From positions 62,001 through 126,000 of the forward strand of contig NZ_JAIQYY010000011.1 in assembly GCF_020181035.1 (NCBI RefSeq): a stretch of 64,000 bases of DNA. The letters run 5' to 3'. Below the pieces are notes generated by a model. It saw nothing but the letters and a program-made list of their open reading frames with translations, was not told the DNA's origin and did no database searches. A program made the translations under genes and the position numbers. This DNA is from Streptomyces sp. CoH27 (GTDB lineage: Bacteria > Actinomycetota > Actinomycetes > Streptomycetales > Streptomycetaceae). Of the stretch, positions 41,263 through 50,501 are shown piece after piece. The number at the start of each line of letters is the position of its first letter. The first letter of the stretch is position 1.

Positions 41263-42480
41263 TCATTCTCCGGATCGTCCGTCCCCGTCGATCGGGTTCG
41301 CTGCGTCGAGGATGCCGGGCAGCGCCTGGAGCAGCGCACCCACCTCGTCGTCGCGGAGATTCAGCGGCGGCATGAGCCGTACGACGTCGGGGGCGGGCGC
41401 GTTCACCAGGAACCCGGCCTCCTGGGCCGCCTGCTGCACCTGCGGTGCGCGCGGCCCGGTGAGCACGATACCCAGCAGCAGACCGGCACCCCGAACATAA
41501 TCGATCAACGGGTGGCCCAGCGCCTCGATTCCCTCGCGCAGGGCGGCGCTCTGCCGCTTGACGTTCTCCAGCAGGCCCTGGTCGGCGATGGTGTCGAGAA
41601 CGGCGAGCCCGGCGGCGCAGGCGACGGGGTTGCCACCGAAGGTCGTGCCGTGGTGCCCGGGGTGGAGGAGTTCGGCGGCCCGGCCGAAGGCCACCGTGGC
41701 GCCGAGCGGCAGTCCGCCGCCGAGCTGCTTGGCCAGGGTGACGACGTCGGGCAGCACGCCCTCGTGGGCCTGGTACTCGAACCAGGTGCCGGTGCGCCCG
41801 ATGCCGGTCTGCACCTCGTCGAGGACCAGCAGGGCACCGGTCGCGGCCGTGATCGCGCGCGCGGCCTTCAGATAGCCGGCCGGGGGTACGACCACCCCGT
41901 TCTCGCCCTGGATCGGCTCGATGATCACCAGAGCCGTCTCCTCGGTGACCGCGGCCGCGAGCGCCTGCGCGTCCCCGTACGGAACGTGGGTGACGTCATC
42001 CGGCAGCGGGCGGAACGGGTCCTGCTTGCCGGGCTGGCCGGTGAGCGCGAGGGCGCCCATCGTGCGGCCGTGGAAGCCGCCGGTCGTGGCGACCATGTGG
42101 GTCCGCCCGGTCAGCCGGCCGATCTTGAACGCGGCCTCGTTGGCCTCGGCGCCGGAGTTGCAGAAGAAGACCCTGCCCTCGCGGCCGAAGAGCGTCAGCA
42201 GCCGCTCGGCGAGCGCCACCGTGGGTTCGGCCATGAAGAAGTTGGAGATGTGGCCGAGCGAGGCGATCTGCCGGCTCACCGCCGCCACGATCGCCGGGTG
42301 GGCGTGACCGAGGGCGTTGGTGGCGATGCCGCCGACGAAGTCGAGGTACTCCCGGCCCTCGGCGTCCCAGACCTTCAGGCCCTCGCCGCGCACGAGGGGC
42401 AGCCGCGGGGTGCCGTAGTTGTTCATGAGGGCGCCCTGCCAGCGCGCCGTCAGCTCGCCGTTGCCCGTGTTGCCCGTCAT
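41263..42480 (-). CDS. argD: Acetylornithine aminotransferase
   Basis: 405 residues, class III PLP aminotransferase. The PLP Lys is in TLAKQLGGGLPLGA (Lys251), the ring Asp is in LLVLDEVQTGIGRTG, and the N-terminal signature is YGTPRLPLVRGEG. It converts N-acetylglutamate semialdehyde to N-acetylornithine. The ATG (42478-42480) overlaps the argB stop by 4 bases. Confidence 0.96.
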   Translation of the reverse strand: MTGNTGNGELTARWQGALMNNYGTPRLPLVRGEGLKVWDAEGREYLDFVGGIATNALGHAHPAIVAAVSRQIASLGHISNFFMAEPTVALAERLLTLFGREGRVFFCNSGAEANEAAFKIGRLTGRTHMVATTGGFHGRTMGALALTGQPGKQDPFRPLPDDVTHVPYGDAQALAAAVTEETALVIIEPIQGENGVVVPPAGYLKAARAITAATGALLVLDEVQTGIGRTGTWFEYQAHEGVLPDVVTLAKQLGGGLPLGATVAFGRAAELLHPGHHGTTFGGNPVACAAGLAVLDTIADQGLLENVKRQSAALREGIEALGHPLIDYVRGAGLLLGIVLTGPRAPQVQQAAQEAGFLVNAPAPDVVRLMPPLNLRDDEVGALLQALPGILDAANPIDGDGRSGE

Positions 42481-43385
42481 GACTGTTCCCCCTCGGCTCC
42501 GTCGGGCACGACCATCGTGCCGATGCCCTCGTCGGTGAAGATCTCCAGCAGGATCGAGTGCTGGACCCGGCCGTCGATGACGCGGGCGGTCGTGACACCG
42601 TTGCGTACGGCGTGCAGGCAGCCCTCCATCTTCGGCACCATGCCGGAGCTCAACTCCGGCAGCAGCTTCTCCAGTTGGGAAGCGGTGAGGCGGCTGATCA
42701 CCTCGTCGGAGTTCGGCCAGTCCTCGTAGAGTCCCTCGACGTCGGTGAGGACCATGAGGGTCTCGGCGCCCAGAGCAGCAGCGAGTGCCGCAGCCGCCGT
42801 ATCAGCATTGACGTTGTAGACATGTCCGTCGTCCTGCGAGCGGGCGATCGAGGACACGACCGGGATACGGCCGTCCGCCAGGAGCGCCTCGATCGCGCCG
42901 GTGTCGATGTCGGTGATCTCGCCGACCCGGCCGATGTCGACCCGTTCGCCGTCGATCTCCGGGGTGTGCTTGGTGGCGGTGATGGTGTGGGCGTCCTCGC
43001 CGGTCAGGCCGACGGCGAGCGGGCCGTGCTGGTTGAGCAGGCCGACCAGTTCGCGCTGCACCTGGCCGGCGAGCACCATCCGTACGACGTCCATGGCGTC
43101 CTCGGTGGTGACGCGCAGGCCCGCCTTGAACTCGCTGACGATGCCGTGCCGGTCGAGGGCGGCGCTGATCTGCGGGCCGCCGCCGTGCACGACGACCGGC
43201 TTGAGCCCGGCGTGGTGCAGGAACACGACGTCCTGCGCGAACGCGGCCTTCAGGTCCTCGTCGATCATGGCGTTTCCGCCGAACTTGATGACGACCGTCT
43301 TGCCGTTGTGCTTGACCAGCCAGGGCAGCGCCTCGATGAGGATCTGGGCCTTGGGGAGCGCGGTGTGTTTACGCGTGGTGCTCAT
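42477..43385 (-). CDS. argB: N-acetylglutamate kinase
   Basis: 302 residues. The ATP site starts VVIKFGGNAM, the substrate part is VVVHGGGPQIS, and later GVTTARVIDGRVQHSILLEI. It phosphorylates N-acetylglutamate and is the usual point of arginine feedback. The ATG (43383-43385) overlaps the argJ stop by 4 bases. Confidence 0.96.
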   Translation of the reverse strand: MSTTRKHTALPKAQILIEALPWLVKHNGKTVVIKFGGNAMIDEDLKAAFAQDVVFLHHAGLKPVVVHGGGPQISAALDRHGIVSEFKAGLRVTTEDAMDVVRMVLAGQVQRELVGLLNQHGPLAVGLTGEDAHTITATKHTPEIDGERVDIGRVGEITDIDTGAIEALLADGRIPVVSSIARSQDDGHVYNVNADTAAAALAAALGAETLMVLTDVEGLYEDWPNSDEVISRLTASQLEKLLPELSSGMVPKMEGCLHAVRNGVTTARVIDGRVQHSILLEIFTDEGIGTMVVPDGAEGEQS

Positions 43386-44533
43386 GAGGAGTAGGCGCTG
43401 TTCTCGTGGACGTAGTCGGCGGTCAGGTCGTTGGTCCAGATCGTCGCGGTCTCGGCGCCCGCGGCGAGGTCGGCGACGATGTGCACCTCGCGGTAGCGCA
43501 TGTCGACCTTCTCGCGGTCCTCGCCGACGGAGCCGTTCTTGCACACCCAGACGCCGTTGATGGCGACATTGAGCTGGTCCGGCTCGAAGGCGGCGCTCGT
43601 GGTGCCGATCGCGGAGAGGACCCGGCCCCAGTTGGGGTCCTCGCCGTGGATCGCGCACTTGAGGAGGTTGTTGCGGGCGATGGAGCGGCCCACCTCGACG
43701 GCGTCCGCCTCGCTGGCCGCGTTGATCACCTCGACCTTGATGTCCTTGCTGGCACCTTCGGCGTCGCCGATGAGCTGCCGGCCGAGGTCCGCGCACACCG
43801 TCTCCACGGCGGCGGCGAACTCCTCGTACCCGGGGGTGATGCCGGAGGAGCCGGAGGCGAGCAGCAGGACGGTGTCGTTGGTGGACATGCAGCCGTCGGA
43901 GTCGACCCGGTCGAAGGTGACCTTGGTGGCGGAGCGCAGGGCCCGGTCCAGGGTCGCGCTGTCGAGGTCGGCGTCGGTGGTGAGGACGACCAGCATGGTG
44001 GCGAGGCCGGGCGCGAGCATGCCGGCGCCCTTGGCCATGCCGCCGACGGTCCAGCCGTCCTTGGTGACGACCGAGGTCTTGTGGACGGTGTCGGTGGTCT
44101 TGATGGCGATGGCGGCCTTCTCACCGCCGTGCTCGGAGAGCTGGGCCGCGGCCGTCTCGACGCCGGGGAGCAGCTTGTCCATGGGGAGCAGGACACCGAT
44201 GAGTCCGGTGGAGCAGACGGCGACCTCGATGGCGCCCCGGCCGAGCGCCTCGGCCACCTTCTCGGCGGTGGCGTGGGTGTCCTGGAAGCCCTTGGGGCCC
44301 GTACAGGCGTTGGCGCCGCCGGAGTTGAGGACGACCGCGGAGACCTGGCCGCTCTTGAGCACCTGCTCGGACCACTGCACCGGCGCGGCCTTCACGCGGT
44401 TGGAGGTGAAGACGCCCGCGGCGGCACGGCGGGGCCCCTCGTTGACCACGAGGGCCAGGTCCGGGTTGCCGTTCTCCTTGATCCCGGCGGCGACACCGGC
44501 CGCCGTGAATCCCTTCGCTGCCGTCACGCTCAC
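43382..44533 (-). CDS. argJ: Bifunctional ornithine acetyltransferase / N-acetylglutamate synthase
   Basis: 383 residues. The self-cleavage site is in GAGMLAPGLATMLVV, between Ala178 and Thr179; Thr179 becomes the catalytic nucleophile of the beta chain. CSTGLIGVLLPMDK and GSNDTVLLL-like STNDTVLLLASG are also typical. It recycles the acetyl group from acetylornithine to glutamate, so no separate argE is needed. The GTG start overlaps the argC stop by 4 bases. Confidence 0.96.
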   Translation of the reverse strand: MSVTAAKGFTAAGVAAGIKENGNPDLALVVNEGPRRAAAGVFTSNRVKAAPVQWSEQVLKSGQVSAVVLNSGGANACTGPKGFQDTHATAEKVAEALGRGAIEVAVCSTGLIGVLLPMDKLLPGVETAAAQLSEHGGEKAAIAIKTTDTVHKTSVVTKDGWTVGGMAKGAGMLAPGLATMLVVLTTDADLDSATLDRALRSATKVTFDRVDSDGCMSTNDTVLLLASGSSGITPGYEEFAAAVETVCADLGRQLIGDAEGASKDIKVEVINAASEADAVEVGRSIARNNLLKCAIHGEDPNWGRVLSAIGTTSAAFEPDQLNVAINGVWVCKNGSVGEDREKVDMRYREVHIVADLAAGAETATIWTNDLTADYVHENSAYSS

Positions 44534-45558
44534 GGCGCAACTCCGATCGTCGTCAGCCCCGTGGACTCGTCGAGACCCAGGGCGATGTTCATGCTCTGGA
44601 CGGCACCGCCCGCGGTGCCCTTGGTGAGGTTGTCGATGGCGCTGATCGCGATGATGCGGTCCACCTCCGCGTCGTACGCGACCTGCACCTGAACGGCGTT
44701 GGAACCGTAGACGGACGCCGTCGCGGGCCACTGGCCCTCGGGGAGCAGGTGGACGAACGGCTCGTCGGCGTAGGCCTTCTCGTACGCGGCCCGCAGGGAC
44801 TCCGCCGTGACGCCGGGCCTGGCCGAGGCGCTGCACGTGGCGAGGATGCCGCGGGGCATCGGGGCCAGCGTCGGCGTGAAGGAGACCCGCACGGTTTCGG
44901 CGGCCACCCCGCTGAGGTTCTGGATCATCTCGGGGGTGTGCCGGTGGCCGCCGCCGACGCCGTAGGGCGACATGGAGCCCATGACCTCGCTGCCGAGCAG
45001 GTGCGGCTTGGGCGCCTTGCCCGCGCCGGAGGTGCCGGACGCGGCGACGATCACCGCCTCGGGCTCGGCGAGTCCGGCCGCGTAGGCCGGGTACAGGGCG
45101 AGGGAGACGGCGGTGGGGTAGCAACCGGGCACCGCGATGCGCTTGGACCCCTCCAGCGCGGCGCGGGCACCCGGCAGTTCGGGCAGGCCGTAGGGCCAGG
45201 TGCCGGCGTGCGCGGAGCCGTAGAACCGCTCCCAGTCGGCCGGGTTCCTCAGCCGGAAGTCGGCACCCATGTCGATCACGAGAACGTCGGGGCCGAGCTG
45301 CTCGGCGACGGCGGCGGACTGCCCGTGCGGCAGCGCCAGGAAGACCACGTCGTGCCCGGCGAGCGCCTCGGGCGTGGTCTCGTCCAGCACCCGGTCGGCC
45401 AGCGGCAGCAGATGCGGCTGGAGCGCGCCGAGCCGCTGGCCGGCGTTCGAGTTCCCGGTCAGCGCACCGATCTCGACCTCGGGGTGTGCGAGGAGCAGGC
45501 GCAGGACTTCGCCGCCCGCGTATCCGCTCGCTCCGGCCACCGCCGCACGTACCGCCAT
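44530..45558 (-). CDS. argC: N-acetyl-gamma-glutamyl-phosphate reductase
   Basis: 342 residues. The NADP site is VAGASGYAGGEVLRL and the catalytic Cys is in VPGCYPTAVSL (Cys146). It is the first gene of the argC-argJ-argB-argD-argR operon. The ATG at 45558 has AAGAGGAGG 5 bases upstream, and a promoter with ArgR-type half-sites lies directly before it. Confidence 0.96.
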   Translation of the reverse strand: MAVRAAVAGASGYAGGEVLRLLLAHPEVEIGALTGNSNAGQRLGALQPHLLPLADRVLDETTPEALAGHDVVFLALPHGQSAAVAEQLGPDVLVIDMGADFRLRNPADWERFYGSAHAGTWPYGLPELPGARAALEGSKRIAVPGCYPTAVSLALYPAYAAGLAEPEAVIVAASGTSGAGKAPKPHLLGSEVMGSMSPYGVGGGHRHTPEMIQNLSGVAAETVRVSFTPTLAPMPRGILATCSASARPGVTAESLRAAYEKAYADEPFVHLLPEGQWPATASVYGSNAVQVQVAYDAEVDRIIAISAIDNLTKGTAGGAVQSMNIALGLDESTGLTTIGVAP

Positions 45559-45574
45559 GTCATCCTCCTCTTGA

Positions 45575-45612
45575 TGGCATGACTATACGTATCGCCGCAG
45601 TTTTATGCAACG
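45575..45612 (-). promoter_or_regulatory. argC operon promoter with ArgR-type sites
   Basis: On the - strand TTGCAT (45605-45610), a 17-base spacer and TATAGT (45582-45587) form the promoter. TTGCATAAAA and TAGTCATGCCA are AT-rich half-sites like those before argG and overlap both promoter hexamers, as expected for ArgR repression. Confidence 0.65.
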
Positions 45613-45784
45613 CCCGCCCCGTCCGCGGTGGCTGCCCGCACACCGGCGGACGCGGCCCTGGGCCCGCCGCCGGTGCCAGGTCCCGCACGCGGGCGGCCGG
45701 CGATCAGGAAATCGGTCGGGCGCTTCAGGGAATAGCGACCCGGTCGCGCCGCGCGGAAATGACTTCAAAGAATTTCAAGGAATT

Positions 45785-48358
45785 TCAAGGAATGAGGTCT
45801 TTCGTACGTTCCCCTTCGGTCGCCGTCACCAGGAAATCCGGGCGAGGTGTGCGCCGGCGGCGAACGCCGGGAATGACGGTGAGCAGGACGAGGGTAACCA
45901 GTGAGACCGCCCCGACAGCCGTGCCCAGCCGCAGGCCAGGTGGGTGGAAGGTGCAGGTGAGGCTGGTCGACGTACCGTCCAGGGGGACGGCGACGAGCCC
46001 GTGGTGGTTCAGCGCGGGCCGGGCCGGGCCGTCGCCCGTGGCGCACCGCCAGCCGGCGATCCGGGGCGCGGCGAGCACCGCGATCCCCTTGCTGTGGGCG
46101 GGGAGCACGGCTCGGACCGTGCCGTCGGAGACGGTCACCTCGGTGGCTCCCGTGGCCGTCAGCCGGGCGGCGGCCGTACTCAGCCGGGCGGTGTCCAGGC
46201 AGCCGACGGCACCGGTGGAGATGCTGCTGGGGCGGTTCGGGGTCAGCTGGATGCGGACCTGTCCGGAGGCGGGGGTGCGGCCGAGCGGTGCCATGGGGGC
46301 GCGGTTGCGCGGGTACGACGAATCGAACCGGGCCGCGGCCCCGGAGAACCGCGCCGTGCCCGAGAAGTAGGGCACCCAGAGGTGCACCTGGGTCCCGGCC
46401 GGGCAGCGGGCCGTGACCGTCGCCCGGGTCCGGGCGCTTCCGGTGCCGACCTGGCCGTCCGCGACCGGCCTGCCGGTGTCGTCGTACACGGTGACGCGGG
46501 GCACGGTGTAGACGCGGGTGCCGAGCAGCAGTTCCTGGTTGCGGTACGGCGACGGCCCGAAGGGCGCCGGGTCGGCCGCGGGCCGTACGGTCACCAGGGG
46601 CGGCACGGCCCGCCGGGTGACGGTCGACGGGCCGTCGTCCGCCGGCCGGTGGGTCCGGTACGGGTCCGGCGGGTTGTGGACCCGGGCGCCGACGGAGAAC
46701 ACGACGTCGGTGACGGCGTTGTCCAGGCTCTGCAGACTGCGCCCGCCCGAGGTCCAGCCGCCGCCGAGCGCGGTGAGGGTGCGGTAGAGGACGTCCGAGG
46801 TGAAGCTGCTGTAGTACTGGGCACCCTGACCGCCCACGAGCAGCGGATCGTTGGCGACGGTCTGCTCGCGGCCGGGGTCGGTGCGGTACCGGGGCCAGCC
46901 GTCGGCACCGGCGATCGCCGCCGCCTGCCGGTCCTGCCGCTGCCCCCAGGGCGCGTAGTCGTCCAGCAGTTCCAGCCGCAGCTTCGTGGTGTCCGCGGAG
47001 GTGACGGCCGCCTCCCCCGCCTGCGTGCCCAGCAGGATGACGACGGCCAGGCCGGCGAGCCGGGTGCGCGGCCCGGCGCGGTACAGGAGGGCGAGTCCGC
47101 CCAGGGTGCCTGCGACGGCGAGCAGCAGCACCGGCCAGGTCGCCGGGCGGACCAGCGTGCTGCGGCTGGCGACGGCGGTGATCGCCGCGAGCAGCGCGGT
47201 CGCGGCGCCGAGGGCGCGCCAGTCGGGCGGGCCGTACGCCAGGGCGTGCCAGGCGGCGATGACCAGCAGCCCGCACAGCACGAAGGTCTGCCGGTAGGAG
47301 CTGCCCTGCGGGACGGCGAAGGCGTGCCAGGCCAGGCTGGTGGGGGCCCACTGGAGCGACAGGGTGACCGCGAGCACCAGGGCCGTCCAGCCCGCGCGGA
47401 CCCGGCCGGGGACCGCGCGGTGGAAAGGCAGCGCGAGGGCGAGGACGAGGGCGGTGATGCCGACGTAGAGGCCCGGGGTGCCGAAGCCGTACGTCGTCGG
47501 CAGCAGCCGGGCGAGCAGATCGTCGGCCGGCGCCCGCGTGAACTGCCGGAAGTGGCCGGGAGAGGCGTGCTTGGTGCCCAGGTAGATGACGATGGCGAGC
47601 GGGGCGGCCAGGCCCATGCCGAGGACGGCGGTGAGAACGGCACGGCCGGCCGTGGCGAGGGCCTCGCGGCGGGAGGGGCGGGCGAGCAGCAGGCGCAGCA
47701 GCAGGAACAGGCCGGCGCCGAGGGTGGCCATGTAGGCGGTGTAGAAGTTGGCGATCCAGGCGAGGGCGACGAGGAGCACACCGGCCGCACGGCGGCGCCG
47801 CCCGAGGGTCCACTCGCCGACCAGGCACAGCAGCGGCAGGGCGATCAGGCCGTCGAGCCACATCAGGTTGTAGTCGGCGTCCGCCAGGGTCCAGCCGCAC
47901 AGCGCGTACGACGCCCCGAGCAGACCCGCCGCCCACCAGCGGCCGGGGCGCAGCGTCAGCAGGAGCCAGGCCATGGCGGCCGCGGCGCAGGCGATCTTCA
48001 GGACCGTGATGACGTAGACCGCGAGGTCGATCTCGTCCCGGGGGAAGAGGGCGACGAGGAGCGCGAACGGGCTGCCGACATACATGCCGAGGTCGGGCAG
48101 GAAGCTGGCGCCGTACCCGGACTGCCAGTTGACGAGGAGGCCGCCGTCGGTGTGGCCGTGCAGCAGGTCCCAGAGGTGGGCGTGGTAGGGCACGTACTGG
48201 TTGCCCAGGTCGTTGACGGTGCGGGTGCGGGGGCCGAAGGGGAAGCTGCGGGCGAGGATGCCGGCGGCGCAGTACACCGTGGCCGCGACGGCCGCGGCGA
48301 GCAGGGCGGCGGCACGTGCGGGCTTACGGCACCCGTCGGGCGAGGCGGTGCGGTCCAT
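45785..48358 (-). CDS. YfhO-family integral membrane protein
   Basis: 857 residues. The N-terminal 450 or so residues hold about 12 membrane helices in a GT-C glycosyltransferase pattern, with the acidic stretch TVNDLGNQYVPYHAHLWDLL in the first external loop, as in YfhO proteins. The C-terminal half is a large external domain (about 470-800) ending in one last helix. In Bacillus and others YfhO glycosylates or otherwise modifies envelope polymers such as lipoteichoic acid; the role here is not known. The ATG at 48358 was chosen at the start of homology. The gene follows argC in convergent promoter space but is a separate unit. Confidence 0.85.
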   Translation of the reverse strand: MDRTASPDGCRKPARAAALLAAAVAATVYCAAGILARSFPFGPRTRTVNDLGNQYVPYHAHLWDLLHGHTDGGLLVNWQSGYGASFLPDLGMYVGSPFALLVALFPRDEIDLAVYVITVLKIACAAAAMAWLLLTLRPGRWWAAGLLGASYALCGWTLADADYNLMWLDGLIALPLLCLVGEWTLGRRRRAAGVLLVALAWIANFYTAYMATLGAGLFLLLRLLLARPSRREALATAGRAVLTAVLGMGLAAPLAIVIYLGTKHASPGHFRQFTRAPADDLLARLLPTTYGFGTPGLYVGITALVLALALPFHRAVPGRVRAGWTALVLAVTLSLQWAPTSLAWHAFAVPQGSSYRQTFVLCGLLVIAAWHALAYGPPDWRALGAATALLAAITAVASRSTLVRPATWPVLLLAVAGTLGGLALLYRAGPRTRLAGLAVVILLGTQAGEAAVTSADTTKLRLELLDDYAPWGQRQDRQAAAIAGADGWPRYRTDPGREQTVANDPLLVGGQGAQYYSSFTSDVLYRTLTALGGGWTSGGRSLQSLDNAVTDVVFSVGARVHNPPDPYRTHRPADDGPSTVTRRAVPPLVTVRPAADPAPFGPSPYRNQELLLGTRVYTVPRVTVYDDTGRPVADGQVGTGSARTRATVTARCPAGTQVHLWVPYFSGTARFSGAAARFDSSYPRNRAPMAPLGRTPASGQVRIQLTPNRPSSISTGAVGCLDTARLSTAAARLTATGATEVTVSDGTVRAVLPAHSKGIAVLAAPRIAGWRCATGDGPARPALNHHGLVAVPLDGTSTSLTCTFHPPGLRLGTAVGAVSLVTLVLLTVIPGVRRRRTPRPDFLVTATEGERTKDLIP

Positions 48359-48532
48359 CGAGCGGAAGTCCTCAGCGAATTCTTCGAGATCTCGGAAATT
48401 TCGCCGACTTAGACAGGGCGGCTTTATGAATGGTTGTGCCCTCGCCGGAAAAAGTGTCACCGGATCGGACATGGCGAAGATCCAGTGAATTCTGGAGGCC
48501 TTGGGGAAACGGCGGATTTCGGCCGGGTGAGA

Positions 48533-49135
48533 TCAGGGTGAATAGCCCTTTCGGGCGGCGTAGGCCCGGGCCGCCCGGACCCGGTTGCCGCACTGGGTGG
48601 TGCACCAGCGGCGGGCGCCGTGGGAGCGCAGGAACCAGCGGGCGCAGCCCTGGGCGGCGCACTCGGTGAGCTGGCCGGCGTCGGCGCCGGTGAGCAGGTC
48701 GGTGGCGTCCTCGGCGAGCTGGGAGAGCGCGGCGGCGGCCGGATTGCCGGTGTCGGGGACGTCGGCGCGGCGGGGGCCGTCGGCGGTCCAGGCGAGCCGG
48801 GGGGTGGCGGGGGCGGCCGCGAGGGCGGTGTTCAGGGTGTCGAGGGCGTCGGCGGCGGGAGGTGTTCCGGCGGCGCGGGCCTCGAACAGGCCGCGCAGCG
48901 CCTCGCGGAGACTGCGCAGCCGGCCGGACTGCCTGCCGTTGAGATCGACCCGGTCGGGCAGCAGCTCGTGCCGGACGAGCCACAGATGGGCGGCCTCGGT
49001 GTCGTCGAGCAGGTCGACTCGGCCGTGGCTGACGGTGAACCGGGTGTTGACGAGCGCCAGCGCGACGTAGCGGTCCTCGCCGGGGACCGGGAGCTGGTGC
49101 AGGTAGACGGGGGCCTCATGATCCACGGTTCTCAT
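48533..49135 (-). CDS. CGNR zinc-finger regulator
   Basis: 200 residues. The C-terminal CGNR motif is present in full: two Cys (CAAQGCARWFL) then WCTTQCGNRVRAARAYAAR, which bind zinc and DNA. The N-terminal domain of about 110 residues (RYVALALVNT...) is a ligand-binding domain in the ABATE group. Such proteins are regulators. The ATG at 49135 has AAGG 6 bases upstream. It is divergent from a cysteine desulfurase gene and may control it (inference). Confidence 0.9.
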   Translation of the reverse strand: MRTVDHEAPVYLHQLPVPGEDRYVALALVNTRFTVSHGRVDLLDDTEAAHLWLVRHELLPDRVDLNGRQSGRLRSLREALRGLFEARAAGTPPAADALDTLNTALAAAPATPRLAWTADGPRRADVPDTGNPAAAALSQLAEDATDLLTGADAGQLTECAAQGCARWFLRSHGARRWCTTQCGNRVRAARAYAARKGYSP

Positions 49136-49175
49136 GGTAATCCTTGCGATTCTCCATGAGGAGGGCTTAGCGTGC

Positions 49176-49205
49176 CTCACGGAGAACTTCTGAAAAAACC
49201 GTGAG
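49176..49205 (+). other. Stem-loop in the leader of the cysteine desulfurase gene
   Basis: CTCACGG (49176-49182) pairs with CCGTGAG (49199-49205) around a 16-base A-rich loop, 20 bases before the start. It may be a regulatory leader or an operator; no known riboswitch fits. Confidence 0.35.
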
Positions 49206-49224
49206 ACATGAGAGGTGGACCGCC

Positions 49225-50457
49225 GTGGCCTTCGACGTGGACGCGCTGCGCAAGGACTTCCCGATCCTGGAGCGGACCCTGGACGGTGGCGTGCCGCTCG
49301 TCTACCTGGACTCCGGTGCCACCACGCAGAAACCCCTCCAGGTCCTGGACGCCGAGCGGGATTTCTACCTGACCCGCAACGCGGCCGTGCACCGCGGGGC
49401 GCACCAGCTCGCGGGCGAGGCCACGGAAGGCTACGAGCAGGCGCGGGCCACGGTCGCCCGGTTCATCGGGGCCGCCGCCGACGAGGTGGTCTTCACCCGG
49501 AACACCACCGAGGGCATCAACCTCGTCGCCTACGCGCTGGGCAACGCCGGCCGGCTCGGTCCGGGCGACCGGATCGTGGTGACGGAGATGGAGCACCACG
49601 CGAACCTCGTCCCCTGGCAGCAGCTGGCCGAGCGGACCGGGGCGCGGCTGGACTGGTTCGGCCTCACCGACGAGGGCCGGCTCGATCTGTCCCGGGCCGA
49701 CGAACTGCTGGACGAGCGCACCAAGGTGCTCGCCCTCACCCACCAGTCCAATGTCCTCGGCACGCTCAACCCGGTGCGCGAACTGGCCGACCGCGCCCAT
49801 GCGTTCGGCACTCTGGTGGTCGTGGACGGCGCCCAGTCGGTGCCGCACCGCCCTGTCGACGTCACGGACCTGGGCGCGGACTTCCTCGCCTTCTCCGGGC
49901 ACAAGATGCTCGGCCCGAACGGCGTCGGTGTGCTGTGGGGCCGGGCGGAGCTGCTCGCGGATCTGCCGCCGTTCCTCACCGGCGGCTCGATGATCGAGAT
50001 CGTGGAGATGGACCGCAGCACCTTCCTGCCGCCGCCCCAGCGCTTCGAGGCGGGCGTGCCGGTGACCTCCCAGGCGGTGGGTCTGGCGGCGGCGGTGGAG
50101 TACCTGGAGCGCCTGGGCATGGCGGAGGTGGCGGCGTACGAGGACACGCTCACCGCCCGCGCCCTGGCCCTGCTCGCCGAGGTCCCGGGCGTCCGGATCG
50201 TCGGCCCGTCCGGCCTCGCCGACCGGGGCTCGGCCGTCTCCTTCACGGTCGACGGCATCCACCCGCACGACGTCGGCCAGGTGCTGGACGACCGGGGCGT
50301 GGCCGTCCGCGTCGGCCACCACTGTGCCCGCCCGATCGTGCGGCGCTACGGCATCCCGGCGACGACCCGGGCGAGCTTCTACGTCTACAACACCCTGGCC
50401 GAGGTGGACGCCCTGGTGGAGGGTGTGCGGGCGGCTCAGCGGTACTTCAAGGTCTGA
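49225..50457 (+). CDS. Cysteine desulfurase, SufS type (group II)
   Basis: 410 residues. The PLP Lys is in FSGHKMLGPNG (Lys227) and the catalytic Cys in GHHCARPIVRRYG (Cys367), the SufS pattern. It removes sulfur from cysteine for iron-sulfur clusters or other sulfur carriers. No other suf genes are nearby, so it is a stand-alone copy next to a CGNR regulator. The GTG at 49225 has GAGAGGTGG upstream. Confidence 0.92.
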   Translation: MAFDVDALRKDFPILERTLDGGVPLVYLDSGATTQKPLQVLDAERDFYLTRNAAVHRGAHQLAGEATEGYEQARATVARFIGAAADEVVFTRNTTEGINLVAYALGNAGRLGPGDRIVVTEMEHHANLVPWQQLAERTGARLDWFGLTDEGRLDLSRADELLDERTKVLALTHQSNVLGTLNPVRELADRAHAFGTLVVVDGAQSVPHRPVDVTDLGADFLAFSGHKMLGPNGVGVLWGRAELLADLPPFLTGGSMIEIVEMDRSTFLPPPQRFEAGVPVTSQAVGLAAAVEYLERLGMAEVAAYEDTLTARALALLAEVPGVRIVGPSGLADRGSAVSFTVDGIHPHDVGQVLDDRGVAVRVGHHCARPIVRRYGIPATTRASFYVYNTLAEVDALVEGVRAAQRYFKV

Positions 50458-50463
50458 TCACAC

Positions 50464-50494
50464 TTGCATTGGAGTGTGCTCCAACTCCTACGGT
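50464..50494 (+). promoter_or_regulatory. MerR-type promoter with operator
   Basis: TTGCAT (50464-50469) and TACGGT (50489-50494) are 19 bases apart, the over-long spacing that MerR-family activators correct by bending DNA. The spacer contains the perfect palindrome TTGGAG-TGTG-CTCCAA (50469-50484). The ATG of the next gene is 7 bases after the -10, so the message is probably leaderless. Confidence 0.65.
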
Positions 50495-50501
50495 TGCGGT
50501 C

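Noticed and set aside
49150..49185. Iron box (DmdR1-like) before the desulfurase gene
   Set aside because: TTAGCGTGCCTCAC only partly fits the TTAGGTTAGGCTCACC pattern; too weak to call.
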